A DNA stretch of 21,809 nt, taken from contig DCFQ01000056.1 in assembly GCA_002319915.1 (NCBI GenBank), positions 24,102 through 45,910 on the forward strand, given 5' to 3'. The translations under genes were made by a program, and so were the position numbers. The notes under the pieces were generated by a model. That model saw only the letters and a program-made list of their open reading frames with translations. It ran no database searches and was not told the DNA's origin. The stretch's first letter is position 1, and each line of letters begins with the position of its first letter. Below are positions 1 through 6,646 of the stretch, piece after piece. This DNA comes from Bacteroidales bacterium UBA1800 (lineage in GTDB: Bacteria; Bacteroidota; Bacteroidia; Bacteroidales; VadinHA17).

Positions 1-798
1 TGGAACTGGAGAGGCTGGTGGGATTTCGGAACCGGCGCCTTCGGCGACATGGCCTGCCATATCCTTGATCCGGTTTACCAATCACTTAAGCTGGGTTACC
101 CCGAAAAAGTAAGGGGAAGCTCCACCTCTTTCAATACGGAGTCAGCTCCGCAGGCCGAAATGGTCGAGTTCACATTCCCGGAAAGGGATAACATGCCGAA
201 GCTTGCCATGCCGCCCGTTAAGGTCTACTGGTACGACGGCGGCCTCTTCCCGGCACGGGCAGATATTCTGCCCGAAGGTGTCGACCTTATGGCCGATGGA
301 CTTGGCGGATGCATCTTCGTCGGTTCAAAGGACACCCTGATCTGCGGCTGCGGCGGATTCAACGCACGCCTGGCTTCGGGTCGAGTTCCCTCAGTCCAGC
401 CTTACCTGCGCCGGATCAAGGGAATGACCGGATATATCGACGGCCCCCATGAGCAGGACTGGATCCGCGCCTGCAAGGAATCACCGGAAAGAAGGACTGA
501 AGGTACATCCAACTTCTCATATTCCGGCCCGTTCAATGAAATGGTGCTGCTCGGCGTTCTTGCAATCAGGCTGAAATCGCTGAATAAATCCCTCCATTGG
601 GACGGAGAGAACATGAAGTTCACGAATATATCTGACTCCGATGTCGTCAAGGTCGTAAAATCGGATGAATTCAAGGTGGTCGACGGACATCCGTATTTTA
701 ATACCCAGTATACCAGCTTCAATGCTCTCGAAGCTGCATCGGGATACATCAGGCATACATACCGGGAGGGGTGGAAACTTCCTGAGATGCCGGCGTAG
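1..798 (+). CDS. Gfo/Idh/MocA family oxidoreductase, C-terminal part (5' end outside window)
   Basis: The reading frame is open from base 1, so the gene begins upstream; 265 residues are visible. The first residues (WNWRGWWDFGTGAFGDMACH) match the WWDFGTGALGDMACH block typical of secreted Bacteroidota Gfo/Idh/MocA oxidoreductases, where it lies in the substrate-binding C-terminal domain. The N-terminal Rossmann domain and any Tat signal are therefore missing from view. Family members use NAD(P) to oxidise or reduce sugars and related polyols, and in Bacteroidota they commonly sit in carbohydrate-catabolic loci. That fits the sialate O-acetylesterase-like gene next downstream on the same strand. 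The ATG at 49 is internal to the conserved block, so it is not the true start. The substrate cannot be read from the sequence. Confidence 0.88.
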   Translation, partial: WNWRGWWDFGTGAFGDMACHILDPVYQSLKLGYPEKVRGSSTSFNTESAPQAEMVEFTFPERDNMPKLAMPPVKVYWYDGGLFPARADILPEGVDLMADGLGGCIFVGSKDTLICGCGGFNARLASGRVPSVQPYLRRIKGMTGYIDGPHEQDWIRACKESPERRTEGTSNFSYSGPFNEMVLLGVLAIRLKSLNKSLHWDGENMKFTNISDSDVVKVVKSDEFKVVDGHPYFNTQYTSFNALEAASGYIRHTYREGWKLPEMPA

Positions 799-814
799 GA
801 TGATAAATGATTCT

Positions 815-899
815 AAGCCACGGAGTATCACGGGGCCAGATCCCGTGCCGGACGCAAAAGCGGTGAAGCACATAATGACCCAGTGAGGCTCCGTGGCTT
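815..899. repeat. Palindromic intergenic element with 11-bp terminal inverted repeat
   Basis: AAGCCACGGAG at 815-825 is repeated as its exact reverse complement CTCCGTGGCTT at 889-899, enclosing 63 bases. A second perfect inverted repeat lies inside: CACGGG at 829-834 with CCCGTG at 842-847 and a 7-base loop. A smaller CGC/GCG pair around an AAAA loop lies at 853-862. The element fills the gap between the oxidoreductase and the esterase. It could be a multi-branched RNA, a REP/MITE-like mobile palindrome, or part of a termination region. I see no target-site duplication at its edges and no second copy in this window. Confidence 0.6.
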
Positions 900-911
900 G
901 ACTTTTCAATT

Positions 912-932
912 ACCTGCCGTAAAACAGGTTTT
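912..932 (+). terminator. Weak terminator-like hairpin upstream of the esterase
   Basis: ACCTG at 912-916 pairs with CAGGT at 925-929 across an 8-base loop, and the T run ends at 932. The stem is only 5 bp and the T tract only four bases, so this is a weak candidate. It could end transcription from the upstream oxidoreductase, or be incidental. Confidence 0.25.
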
Positions 933-962
933 CAACCAGTTCAAATTCCTTATTTTAATATT

Positions 963-2348
963 ATGAAATTGCATTTAAAGAGGGCGCTCTTAGCCCTGGT
1001 CATAACAGGTTTTTTTCAGACTTCCGGGGCCAATGTGTCAATGCCAGAAATATTTTCTGACAACATGGTGCTTCAGCAAAAGTCGGAAATCACTTTCTGG
1101 GGATGGGCAAAAACCATGGAGAAGGTTACACTCAGGGCAGGATGGACTGAGAAGGAATTCACGGCCGTTGCCAGTGACCAGGGAAAATGGAGCATGGTGG
1201 TCCCGACCCCTCAGGCCGGCGGACCTTACGAGATCAGCATAAGCGGTTACAATGAAATAAAGTTCAGCAATGTGCTGATTGGAGAGGTGTGGCTTTGCTC
1301 AGGCCAGTCAAACATGGAATGGACTGCAAGGAGCGGGATAAACAATGCCGAAGAGGAGGTCAAAAATGCGGCAAATCCCCGGGTCAGGCTCTTTACAGTT
1401 AACAATGCCACTTCACGGTGCCCGCAGGATCATTTCACCGGGAAATGGATAGAATGTACCCCTGAGACCATGCAATATTTCAGTGCGATCGCATATTTCT
1501 TTGCAAGGGACCTGAGCAGTGAGCTGGGTATTCCGGTAGGAGTCATCAATTCAAGCTGGGGAGGGACTCCGGCTGAAGCCTGGATGCCTGAAGAGATCAT
1601 CCGGGAGAACGATTTTCTGAAAAGCGCCGCTTCCCTGCAAAAGCCTGTGCCATGGGGACCGGTTGAACCCGCGAAGATCTACAATTCAATGATCTCTCCC
1701 ATGATACCATTCAGGATCGCCGGCGTATTGTGGTACCAGGGTGAAGCGAATACGGTTAATGCCTACGCTTACAAGGATCTCCTTTCAGCACTGATAACCG
1801 GATGGAGGTCAAAATGGGGGTATGAATTCCCATTTTATTTCGCACAGATCGCACCTTACAAATATGGCAGGCCGAACGAGGGAACGGAAGTGAGGGATGC
1901 CCAGAGGAGAGCTCTCTCCGTGCCAAATACCGGGATGCTTATCCTGAGCGATATAGGCGATACAACGAATATTCATCCTAAAAACAAGCAGGATGTAGGC
2001 CTGCGTTTTGCGAACATGGCACTGAACAGGTTCTACAAAACAAAAAGTATTGAGGACTCAGGGCCGTTGTTCAAAGCCATGACAATAGAAAAGAATAAGG
2101 CGGTTATTGAGTTTGACCATGCCGAAGGATTACACTCGTCTGAAAAGAAAATAAGCTGTTTCGAGATTGCGGGCGGCGACGGGATTTTCTTTCCTGCCAC
2201 GGCAAAGATCAGGGACCAGAAGGTTATCGTTCAGTGCGACAAGGTAAAGGAGCCGGAAAAGGTGAGGTTCGCATGGGGTAATACAGCAACGCCGGACCTG
2301 TTCAACGGGGCTGGTCTGCCGGCCTCATGCTTTACGACTGAAGACTGA
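963..2348 (+). CDS. Secreted sialate O-acetylesterase-like SGNH hydrolase
   Basis: The 461-residue protein is predicted to remove O-acetyl groups from sialic acids or other acetylated glycans outside the cytoplasm. Residues 1-23 form a signal peptide (KRALLALVITGFF core). A beta-rich region follows (about 24-108), containing the family-typical DNMVLQQ. The SGNH domain starts with EVWLCSGQSNMEW, putting the nucleophile at Ser116. The oxyanion-hole regions INSSWGGTPAEAWMP (about 195-209) and LWYQGEANT (about 256-264) are present. The block carrying the catalytic His reads NIHPKNK with His338; many relatives I recall have DIHP there, so Asn336 is slightly unusual. The ATG at 963 begins directly at the signal peptide. 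The gene follows an oxidoreductase on the same strand, which suggests a glycan-use locus. Substrate specificity is inferred from the family only. Confidence 0.9.
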   Translation: MKLHLKRALLALVITGFFQTSGANVSMPEIFSDNMVLQQKSEITFWGWAKTMEKVTLRAGWTEKEFTAVASDQGKWSMVVPTPQAGGPYEISISGYNEIKFSNVLIGEVWLCSGQSNMEWTARSGINNAEEEVKNAANPRVRLFTVNNATSRCPQDHFTGKWIECTPETMQYFSAIAYFFARDLSSELGIPVGVINSSWGGTPAEAWMPEEIIRENDFLKSAASLQKPVPWGPVEPAKIYNSMISPMIPFRIAGVLWYQGEANTVNAYAYKDLLSALITGWRSKWGYEFPFYFAQIAPYKYGRPNEGTEVRDAQRRALSVPNTGMLILSDIGDTTNIHPKNKQDVGLRFANMALNRFYKTKSIEDSGPLFKAMTIEKNKAVIEFDHAEGLHSSEKKISCFEIAGGDGIFFPATAKIRDQKVIVQCDKVKEPEKVRFAWGNTATPDLFNGAGLPASCFTTED

Positions 2349-2375
2349 ATCAACATAATGGCGCAGCCTGGGGCT

Positions 2376-3404
2376 TCATGTTGCTTTCAGCACCTTGGCT
2401 CCCCTTATCTTCCTGTTTTTCAGCTCGAGGAGAGCGACGTTCGCCTCTTCGAGCCTGTATTCCTGCACCTCGGGTACAATAGGTATCTCGGAAGCAAGCG
2501 ACAGGAACTCCCTGACATCGTTCCTGGTTACATTTGCCACGCTCCTGATCTCCTTTTCCATCCAGAGGTGTCTTGAATAATCGAGATTCAGGAGAAAGCT
2601 TTTATCAACCTCCTCTTTCCTTATTGCATTGATCACAAGCCTTCCCCCGGGCTTCAGGCAGCCCATGGCTTCCACAACAGGTTTCCACACGGGTGTGGTG
2701 TCAATTACTGAGTCGAGGAGCGCGGGCACTTTATCACCGGGTTCACCCGCCCATACGGCGCCAAGCTCCAGGGCGAACTCCTGTTCGCTCCGGCTCCTGG
2801 CGAAGACATAGATCCTGACTCCCGGGAATTTGTGTTTTATCACCTGCAATACAAGATGACCTGCGGCTCCGAATCCAGTGAGCCCGATGCTCTGCCCCTG
2901 CTTTGGATCTGCCAGCCTGACAGACCTGTAGCCGACAGCACCTGCACATAAGAGAGGGGCAGCCTGTGAATCGGTGTAGAACCCGGGGATCTGATACGCA
3001 AATGATTCGTGCACGGACATGTATTCGGCATAACCTCCGTTTGCGTCCCTGCCTGTAGCCTTGAACTCAGAACATAGATTCTCGAGACCGTTCAGGCAGT
3101 AAGCACATTTACCGCATGCGGAGAAGATCCAGGCAACGCCGACCCTGTCGCCGATATTCAGTTCCCGGGTCTTATTGCCTTTCTCAACGACCCTGCCTAT
3201 AACCTGGTGACCGGGCACTACCGGAAAGACCGGCGGTGGCGTGCGTCCTTCTATCTCATCGAGTTCTGTATGGCAGACACCGCAGGCATCCACCCTGATC
3301 AAAACTTCATGTTCCGAGACCACAGGTACAGGGATATCTGCCACTTCGAGCGGCTCAGGGTTCCGTTCAAGATCAGTGACTGACCTTAAAACCATTGCTT
3401 TCAT
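2376..3404 (-). CDS. Zinc-dependent alcohol dehydrogenase (MDR family)
   Basis: This 342-residue cytoplasmic enzyme belongs to the medium-chain dehydrogenase/reductase family and interconverts alcohols and aldehydes. The catalytic zinc site is complete: Cys41 and the CGVCHTE motif, His66 in the GHQVIG motif, and Cys153. The structural zinc site is also complete, with Cys97, Cys100, Cys103 and Cys111. The nucleotide-binding turn reads GFGAAG (177-182). After the second Rossmann strand the sequence is ARSRSE rather than an acidic residue, which hints at NADP(H) preference; this is inference. The gene converges on the esterase with a 27-bp gap, so the two are separate units. It follows the TonB-plug gene on the same strand by about 115 bp and probably has its own promoter. 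The physiological substrate is not evident. Confidence 0.92.
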   Translation of the reverse strand: MKAMVLRSVTDLERNPEPLEVADIPVPVVSEHEVLIRVDACGVCHTELDEIEGRTPPPVFPVVPGHQVIGRVVEKGNKTRELNIGDRVGVAWIFSACGKCAYCLNGLENLCSEFKATGRDANGGYAEYMSVHESFAYQIPGFYTDSQAAPLLCAGAVGYRSVRLADPKQGQSIGLTGFGAAGHLVLQVIKHKFPGVRIYVFARSRSEQEFALELGAVWAGEPGDKVPALLDSVIDTTPVWKPVVEAMGCLKPGGRLVINAIRKEEVDKSFLLNLDYSRHLWMEKEIRSVANVTRNDVREFLSLASEIPIVPEVQEYRLEEANVALLELKNRKIRGAKVLKAT

Positions 3405-3446
3405 ACGGTATGGATATTGCTATTTCGCCGGAGAATAAACAACGCA

Positions 3447-3462
3447 AAGCAAATTTTTGCTT
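3447..3462. promoter_or_regulatory. Perfect inverted repeat upstream of the alcohol dehydrogenase
   Basis: AAGCAAA and TTTGCTT form a 7-bp perfect inverted repeat around TT, about 43-58 bp ahead of the dehydrogenase start on the minus strand. It could be an operator or a hairpin in the 5' leader. AT-rich palindromes occur by chance, so this is tentative. Confidence 0.3.
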
Positions 3463-3518
3463 CCTCAGGACAAAATATTTATACCAGCCCGCCCGTGATA
3501 TGTTGCATTGTTCCGGTT

Positions 3519-4226
3519 TCAGTCAAGCGTTTTTTTGGTTTTTATCACGACCGCTCCTCCAAAACCACGGGACCCGTATATTGCGGCTGCAGTGCCCTTG
3601 AGTATCTCTATCGACTCGACCATGGAAGGCGGGATATTCGCAATTGTCGTCACGGGCACCCCGTCGACCACAATGAGGGCCGCAACGCTGCCGAAAAAGT
3701 CCTTTGCATCCTGGATCACGATATTATCACCATTTACCCTGACGCCGGCGGAGGTCCTCTGGATCATATCATAAATATCCTTGTACTTATAATATTTCGT
3801 CCCGCTACCGTCTGTCTTGCTGATGTTGGTAAGGACATCCTTCGCCTTGACATGGGCATAACCGGTGTTTATCGATTCATCTCCCGGTGAAGCTGCTTCT
3901 GCCTCTACCTTGTTGGTTCCGGATTTGCTGAACTGGAAGTTTATCTCTGTTCTTCCCTCGATAGCCTGATCGACGATGCCGCTTGTGAAAGTGAATATCC
4001 CGATCCTGGTGGCGGACGGGCTCACCCTGATCCTGAATTTGCCTTCAGAGTTGGTGACGGAACTTGTGTTCTCCCCGTCAATCATTACAATTGCGTTTAC
4101 GACAGGTTGCTTCAGGGCATCGACAACAGTGCCGGTTATAACAATCTTCTTGTTGCCTTTCTGGGCTTCGGCACTTACTGCCAGTGCCAGAGCCAGAATG
4201 ACGAAAATGAACGTTTTGATTTTCAT
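3519..4226 (-). CDS. Secreted TonB-plug protein with carboxypeptidase regulatory-like domain, no beta-barrel
   Basis: The 235-residue protein has a clear signal peptide (MKIKTFIFVILALALAVSAEAQ, 1-22). Residues about 28-95 (ITGTVVDALKQPVVNA, then SEGKFRIRV) form the carboxypeptidase regulatory-like fold found at the N-terminus of SusC-type receptors. Residues about 127-231 look like a TonB-dependent receptor plug: ALIVVDGVPV, then MVESIEILKGTAAAIYGSRG, then GGAVVIKTK. A full receptor would continue for another 500 or more residues into the barrel, but here a stop follows VIKTKKTLD. Nothing downstream in any frame resembles a barrel, because the dehydrogenase comes next, so it is not a simple frameshift within the window. 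Such short plug-only proteins occur in Bacteroidota and their role is unknown. It probably sits in the periplasm or at the outer membrane. Confidence 0.8.
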   Translation of the reverse strand: MKIKTFIFVILALALAVSAEAQKGNKKIVITGTVVDALKQPVVNAIVMIDGENTSSVTNSEGKFRIRVSPSATRIGIFTFTSGIVDQAIEGRTEINFQFSKSGTNKVEAEAASPGDESINTGYAHVKAKDVLTNISKTDGSGTKYYKYKDIYDMIQRTSAGVRVNGDNIVIQDAKDFFGSVAALIVVDGVPVTTIANIPPSMVESIEILKGTAAAIYGSRGFGGAVVIKTKKTLD

Positions 4227-4278
4227 ACTGATAAGATAATTATGGCCTAATAGACTATTTGAACTTCAAAATTCACCA

Positions 4279-4286
4279 TAAAGTTA
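4279..4286 (-). promoter_or_regulatory. Possible -7 box for the TonB-plug gene
   Basis: On the minus strand this reads TAACTTTA, one base off the Bacteroidota -7 consensus TAnnTTTG, about 53-60 bp before the start codon. I found no convincing -33 TTTG at the usual spacing, so it is a weak call. Confidence 0.22.
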
Positions 4287-4326
4287 CACCTTCTTATTAT
4301 GATTGCGCCAACTTATTTGTCAAAAT

Positions 4327-4340
4327 ATTGTTGTAACAAT
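4327..4340. promoter_or_regulatory. Perfect inverted repeat between divergent genes
   Basis: ATTGTT and AACAAT form a perfect 6-bp inverted repeat with a GT spacer in the gap between the TonB-plug gene and the DUF6263-like gene. It could be an operator for either gene. The region is AT-rich, so chance is a real alternative. Confidence 0.3.
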
Positions 4341-4363
4341 TGAATGTAAAGTCGAGGGTCTGT

Positions 4364-4398
4364 ATGCAAACCGCTGAAGGAGCGGGCATTATTTTTTT
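4364..4398 (+). terminator. Bulged GC hairpin followed by T run in the leader of the DUF6263-like gene
   Basis: ATGC (4364-4367) pairs with GCAT (4386-4389) and CCGCT (4371-4375) with AGCGG (4381-4385), with an AAA bulge and a GAAGG loop. TTA and then seven T follow. This has the form of an intrinsic terminator on the plus strand. No gene ends just upstream on this strand, so it would terminate a leader or small RNA rather than an mRNA. Confidence 0.4.
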
Positions 4399-4411
4399 CT
4401 GCCGGCGGCAG
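4399..4411. repeat. 13-bp palindrome directly after the T run
   Basis: CTGCCG-G-CGGCAG is a perfect palindrome around a central G, immediately 3' of the hairpin and T run. It can fold as a 5-bp stem with a GGC loop, or serve as a protein-binding site. It lies about 55 bp before the DUF6263-like start codon. Confidence 0.4.
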
Positions 4412-4465
4412 GGATTTGACTATGAGTGATGATGGAATATTAAACAAGCTAATATCAATGAAAAA

Positions 4466-5368
4466 ATGAAAACCAATGATTCTTTAGGTGTCAAAATTCT
4501 GATCGTGGTCATTCTATTCATCTCCCCTGCGTTGCATCTTACGGGTTTGTCCCAGGATTCCAGCGGAAACATGATGCTTACGGGGCCGGTGTCGCTCCGT
4601 TACAACTATCCAGGTGCAAAACCGGTGAAATACCTGAACACTACAAAAATAGTTCAGACAATGGATATTAACGGCCAGCCTATGGATGTAAACATTAACG
4701 GGGCTTTCGGCTGTACTATCAAGGCATCAAATGCTGATGGGAAGAACATCAAGCTGGATATTGTAGTGGACACTCTCGGCCAGTCGACCGATTCGCCGAT
4801 GGGTTCTTCAGGCGGGACCGTGACCGACATAAACGGAAGAAGCTTCAGCGTGATCATTGCGCCTGACGGCAGAAGCATCGATTTCTCCGAGGCTGAGAAG
4901 GTTGTCTACAATATCGAGGGCAGCGGAGAATCGAACCTTACTTCCACCTTCGACAACTTTTTCCCCATTCTCCCCCCGAATCCTGTAAAAATTGGCGACT
5001 CCTGGAACACAGCCGACACTCTGAAAACCAGTACCAAATCGATGACCGGCACAACAGTCGTAAATTCGGTCAATATGCTCGACAGCCTCTATATCAATGA
5101 TGGGGTCGAGTGGGCAAGGATCAGGTCAAAGCTGACGGGCACGCAGGATATTAAAGTTCAGAACCAGGGGATGGACATAAGGATGACCGGCCCCTATACC
5201 GGGACCGTGGAGGTGATCTTTGCCGTCAGGCAGGGTTATTTTGTAAGGCAGGCGGTGAATACAAAGATGACAGGCAATATTGAGTTATCACAGCCCGATG
5301 TGATGAAGTTCCCGGTGGTGATGAACAGGACTTCCTCCAGCACCATGCTTAATGAAGTGCAAAGATAG
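4466..5368 (+). CDS. Secreted DUF6263-like protein of unknown function
   Basis: The 300-residue protein begins with an N-terminal hydrophobic stretch (about residues 9-27, ILIVVILFISPALHLTGL) consistent with a signal peptide, then a long beta-rich soluble region with no membrane segments. It resembles DUF6263-type proteins of Bacteroidota: an early LRYNYPGAKPVKYLNTTKI strand pair, a middle segment FFPILPPNPVKIGDSW, and a late region ending in a polar tail. Those proteins are exported and functionally uncharacterised. I see no catalytic motif. An ATG eight bases upstream runs into a stop after three codons, so 4466 is the start. The glutathione peroxidase gene follows on the same strand after 77 bp and may be co-transcribed up to the terminator at 6023-6053. 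The family assignment is from memory of the fold pattern and is moderately sure. Confidence 0.7.
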   Translation: MKTNDSLGVKILIVVILFISPALHLTGLSQDSSGNMMLTGPVSLRYNYPGAKPVKYLNTTKIVQTMDINGQPMDVNINGAFGCTIKASNADGKNIKLDIVVDTLGQSTDSPMGSSGGTVTDINGRSFSVIIAPDGRSIDFSEAEKVVYNIEGSGESNLTSTFDNFFPILPPNPVKIGDSWNTADTLKTSTKSMTGTTVVNSVNMLDSLYINDGVEWARIRSKLTGTQDIKVQNQGMDIRMTGPYTGTVEVIFAVRQGYFVRQAVNTKMTGNIELSQPDVMKFPVVMNRTSSSTMLNEVQR

Positions 5369-5445
5369 CCTGGTGGGACTGAGCTATAAAAAATGACCGA
5401 ACATTTCCCGGTATTCATTGTTAAACAGGTAGATAAAATGGTAAA

Positions 5446-5988
5446 ATGAAAAAGTACGAAGTTCTTCTCTTCTTCATGATCATGTCAACCGTGGCAGCAA
5501 CTGCCGGCTCACCGGGTTTCTACGATTTCAAGGTCAAGACCCTGGATGGCAAAGAGTTCGACTTCGCTTCACTGAAAGGCAAAAAGGTGATGATTGTCAA
5601 TACTGCTTCAAAGTGCGGATTTACACCCCAGTACAAGGAACTTGAAGACCTTTACAACAAATACAGCAATGAATTGGTTATCATAGGATTTCCGGCAAAC
5701 AACTTTGGTAGTCAGGAACCCGGGACTGCAGCTGAGATCCGTGCGTTCTGTACAAATAATTATGGTGTCACCTTCCCGATGATGGCGAAGATCTCTGTGA
5801 AGGGGAAAGATATGTCGCCCGTCTACAAATGGCTCACATCCAGAAGTGAGAATGGAGTTATGGATTCTGAGGTAAAGTGGAACTTTCAGAAGTACCTGAT
5901 TGACGGAAACGGCAGGCTGGTGGATGTACTTTATTCAAAGGAAAGCCCGGAATCCGAAAAAGTACTCAACTGGCTATCGGCAAAATGA
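5446..5988 (+). CDS. Exported Cys-type glutathione peroxidase (thioredoxin-fold peroxidase)
   Basis: The 180-residue enzyme reduces H2O2 or organic hydroperoxides. The peroxidatic residue is Cys57 in NTASKCGFTPQY, encoded by TGC, so it is not a selenoprotein. The rest of the catalytic tetrad is present: Gln90 in GFPANNFGSQEPGT, and Trp145-Asn146 in KWNFQKYLID. Cys102 in the FCTNNYGVTFPM motif is positioned as the resolving Cys of thioredoxin-dependent family members, so thioredoxin-like donors are likelier than glutathione. Residues 1-21 form a signal peptide ending near TAGS, which places the enzyme in the periplasm or envelope, whereas many bacterial homologues are cytoplasmic. A strong intrinsic terminator follows about 35 bp after the stop. 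Confidence 0.93.
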   Translation: MKKYEVLLFFMIMSTVAATAGSPGFYDFKVKTLDGKEFDFASLKGKKVMIVNTASKCGFTPQYKELEDLYNKYSNELVIIGFPANNFGSQEPGTAAEIRAFCTNNYGVTFPMMAKISVKGKDMSPVYKWLTSRSENGVMDSEVKWNFQKYLIDGNGRLVDVLYSKESPESEKVLNWLSAK

Positions 5989-6022
5989 TTTAACTCATTT
6001 TTTGATTGGATTCATTTGGAGG

Positions 6023-6053
6023 ACCGCATCGGGCAAGATCTGATGCGGTTTTT
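6023..6053 (+). terminator. Intrinsic terminator after glutathione peroxidase
   Basis: ACCGCATC (6023-6030) and GATGCGGT (6042-6049) form an 8-bp perfect stem with an 11-base loop, and five T (6049-6053) follow on the plus strand. It lies 35 bp after the peroxidase stop. There is no T run in the minus-strand direction, so it acts only for the plus-strand genes. Confidence 0.85.
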
Positions 6054-6086
6054 CGTCTGCATGACCCATTCGTTTTCTAATCATGG

Positions 6087-6100
6087 AGCCTTGAAAGGCT
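6087..6100 (-). repeat. Short hairpin after the ICMT-like gene
   Basis: AGCCTT-GA-AAGGCT is a perfect 6-bp inverted repeat, 10-23 bases past the stop of the minus-strand methyltransferase-like gene. No T run follows it on the minus strand, so it is at best a weak or factor-dependent terminator for the pfk-sixA-ppk1-ICMT operon. Confidence 0.35.
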
Positions 6101-6109
6101 TATCGCGGA

Positions 6110-6634
6110 TTACAATACAAAGGGAATGAACATCCGGGTTGTTTTCATGTATTCCCGGTACCCGCTGCCGAATTTTCTGATCATTTCTCCTTCCTCGACC
6201 CTTGCAGTGAAGAACAGAGCAGCTGTGTTGACAATGGCGAGTATGATCTGAGCGGTTCCTGGGTTTTTAAGCATCACCCCGGTACCCAGGAGGAAAAGCG
6301 AAAGGTACAAAGGGTGCCTGATGTACCCGTAGAGCCCTGCGGTGACGAGCTTTGAAGTATTTTCGAAGTTAACGTCCGGATTGCCTTTTCTCCTGAGGAG
6401 CAGGTAACCCGCAATGGCAGGGTAAAATGACGAAAAGAGAAACAGCCAGGAAAATATCTGCCGAATGCTGAGGGGATCCCTGAACCAGGCATGCAGGTTC
6501 AGGAGGAACAGGATCAGGATGCTTTCAAATGCGAAAAACCTGGGGATGCCATGATACCTGCCGTATCTCAGCGAAAGGAACCAGGAGAATAGTATTATTA
6601 ATACCGTACCGGCAGCAAGGGCAGTGTAGTTCAT
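6110..6634 (-). CDS. Isoprenylcysteine carboxyl methyltransferase (ICMT/PEMT)-like membrane protein
   Basis: This 174-residue inner-membrane protein has about four or five hydrophobic helices. The C-terminal half carries the family signature: TSKLVTAGLYGYIRHPLYLS (about 93-112), where the RHP motif helps bind S-adenosylmethionine. The later part reads ARVEEGEMIRKFGSGYREYM (about 144-163), with the conserved E-E and Y residues. Bacterial members methylate lipids or small molecules; the substrate here is unknown, and protein prenylcysteine is unlikely in bacteria. The start lies 12 bp past the ppk1 stop on the same strand, so it is the last gene of that operon. Nothing known links it to polyphosphate. 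Confidence 0.85.
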   Translation of the reverse strand: MNYTALAAGTVLIILFSWFLSLRYGRYHGIPRFFAFESILILFLLNLHAWFRDPLSIRQIFSWLFLFSSFYPAIAGYLLLRRKGNPDVNFENTSKLVTAGLYGYIRHPLYLSLFLLGTGVMLKNPGTAQIILAIVNTAALFFTARVEEGEMIRKFGSGYREYMKTTRMFIPFVL

Positions 6635-6646
6635 AACAGTTGTTGA

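Noticed and set aside
517..909. 130-residue frame antisense to the Gfo/Idh/MocA gene
   Set aside because: It overlaps a clearly conserved coding frame and its end runs into the palindromic element; no family resemblance.
2349..2375. Bidirectional terminator in the esterase/dehydrogenase convergence
   Set aside because: Only a 4-bp AGCC/GGCT pair is present with no T run on either side.
3417..3890. 157-residue plus-strand frame across the TonB-plug gene
   Set aside because: It is antisense to the plug protein and dehydrogenase leader and shows no recognisable domain.
4399..4411. 13-bp palindrome as an intrinsic terminator
   Set aside because: No T run follows it; the T run precedes it and belongs to the neighbouring hairpin.
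5614..5616. Possible selenocysteine in the glutathione peroxidase
   Set aside because: The active-site codon is TGC, a normal cysteine, and no in-frame TGA interrupts the gene.
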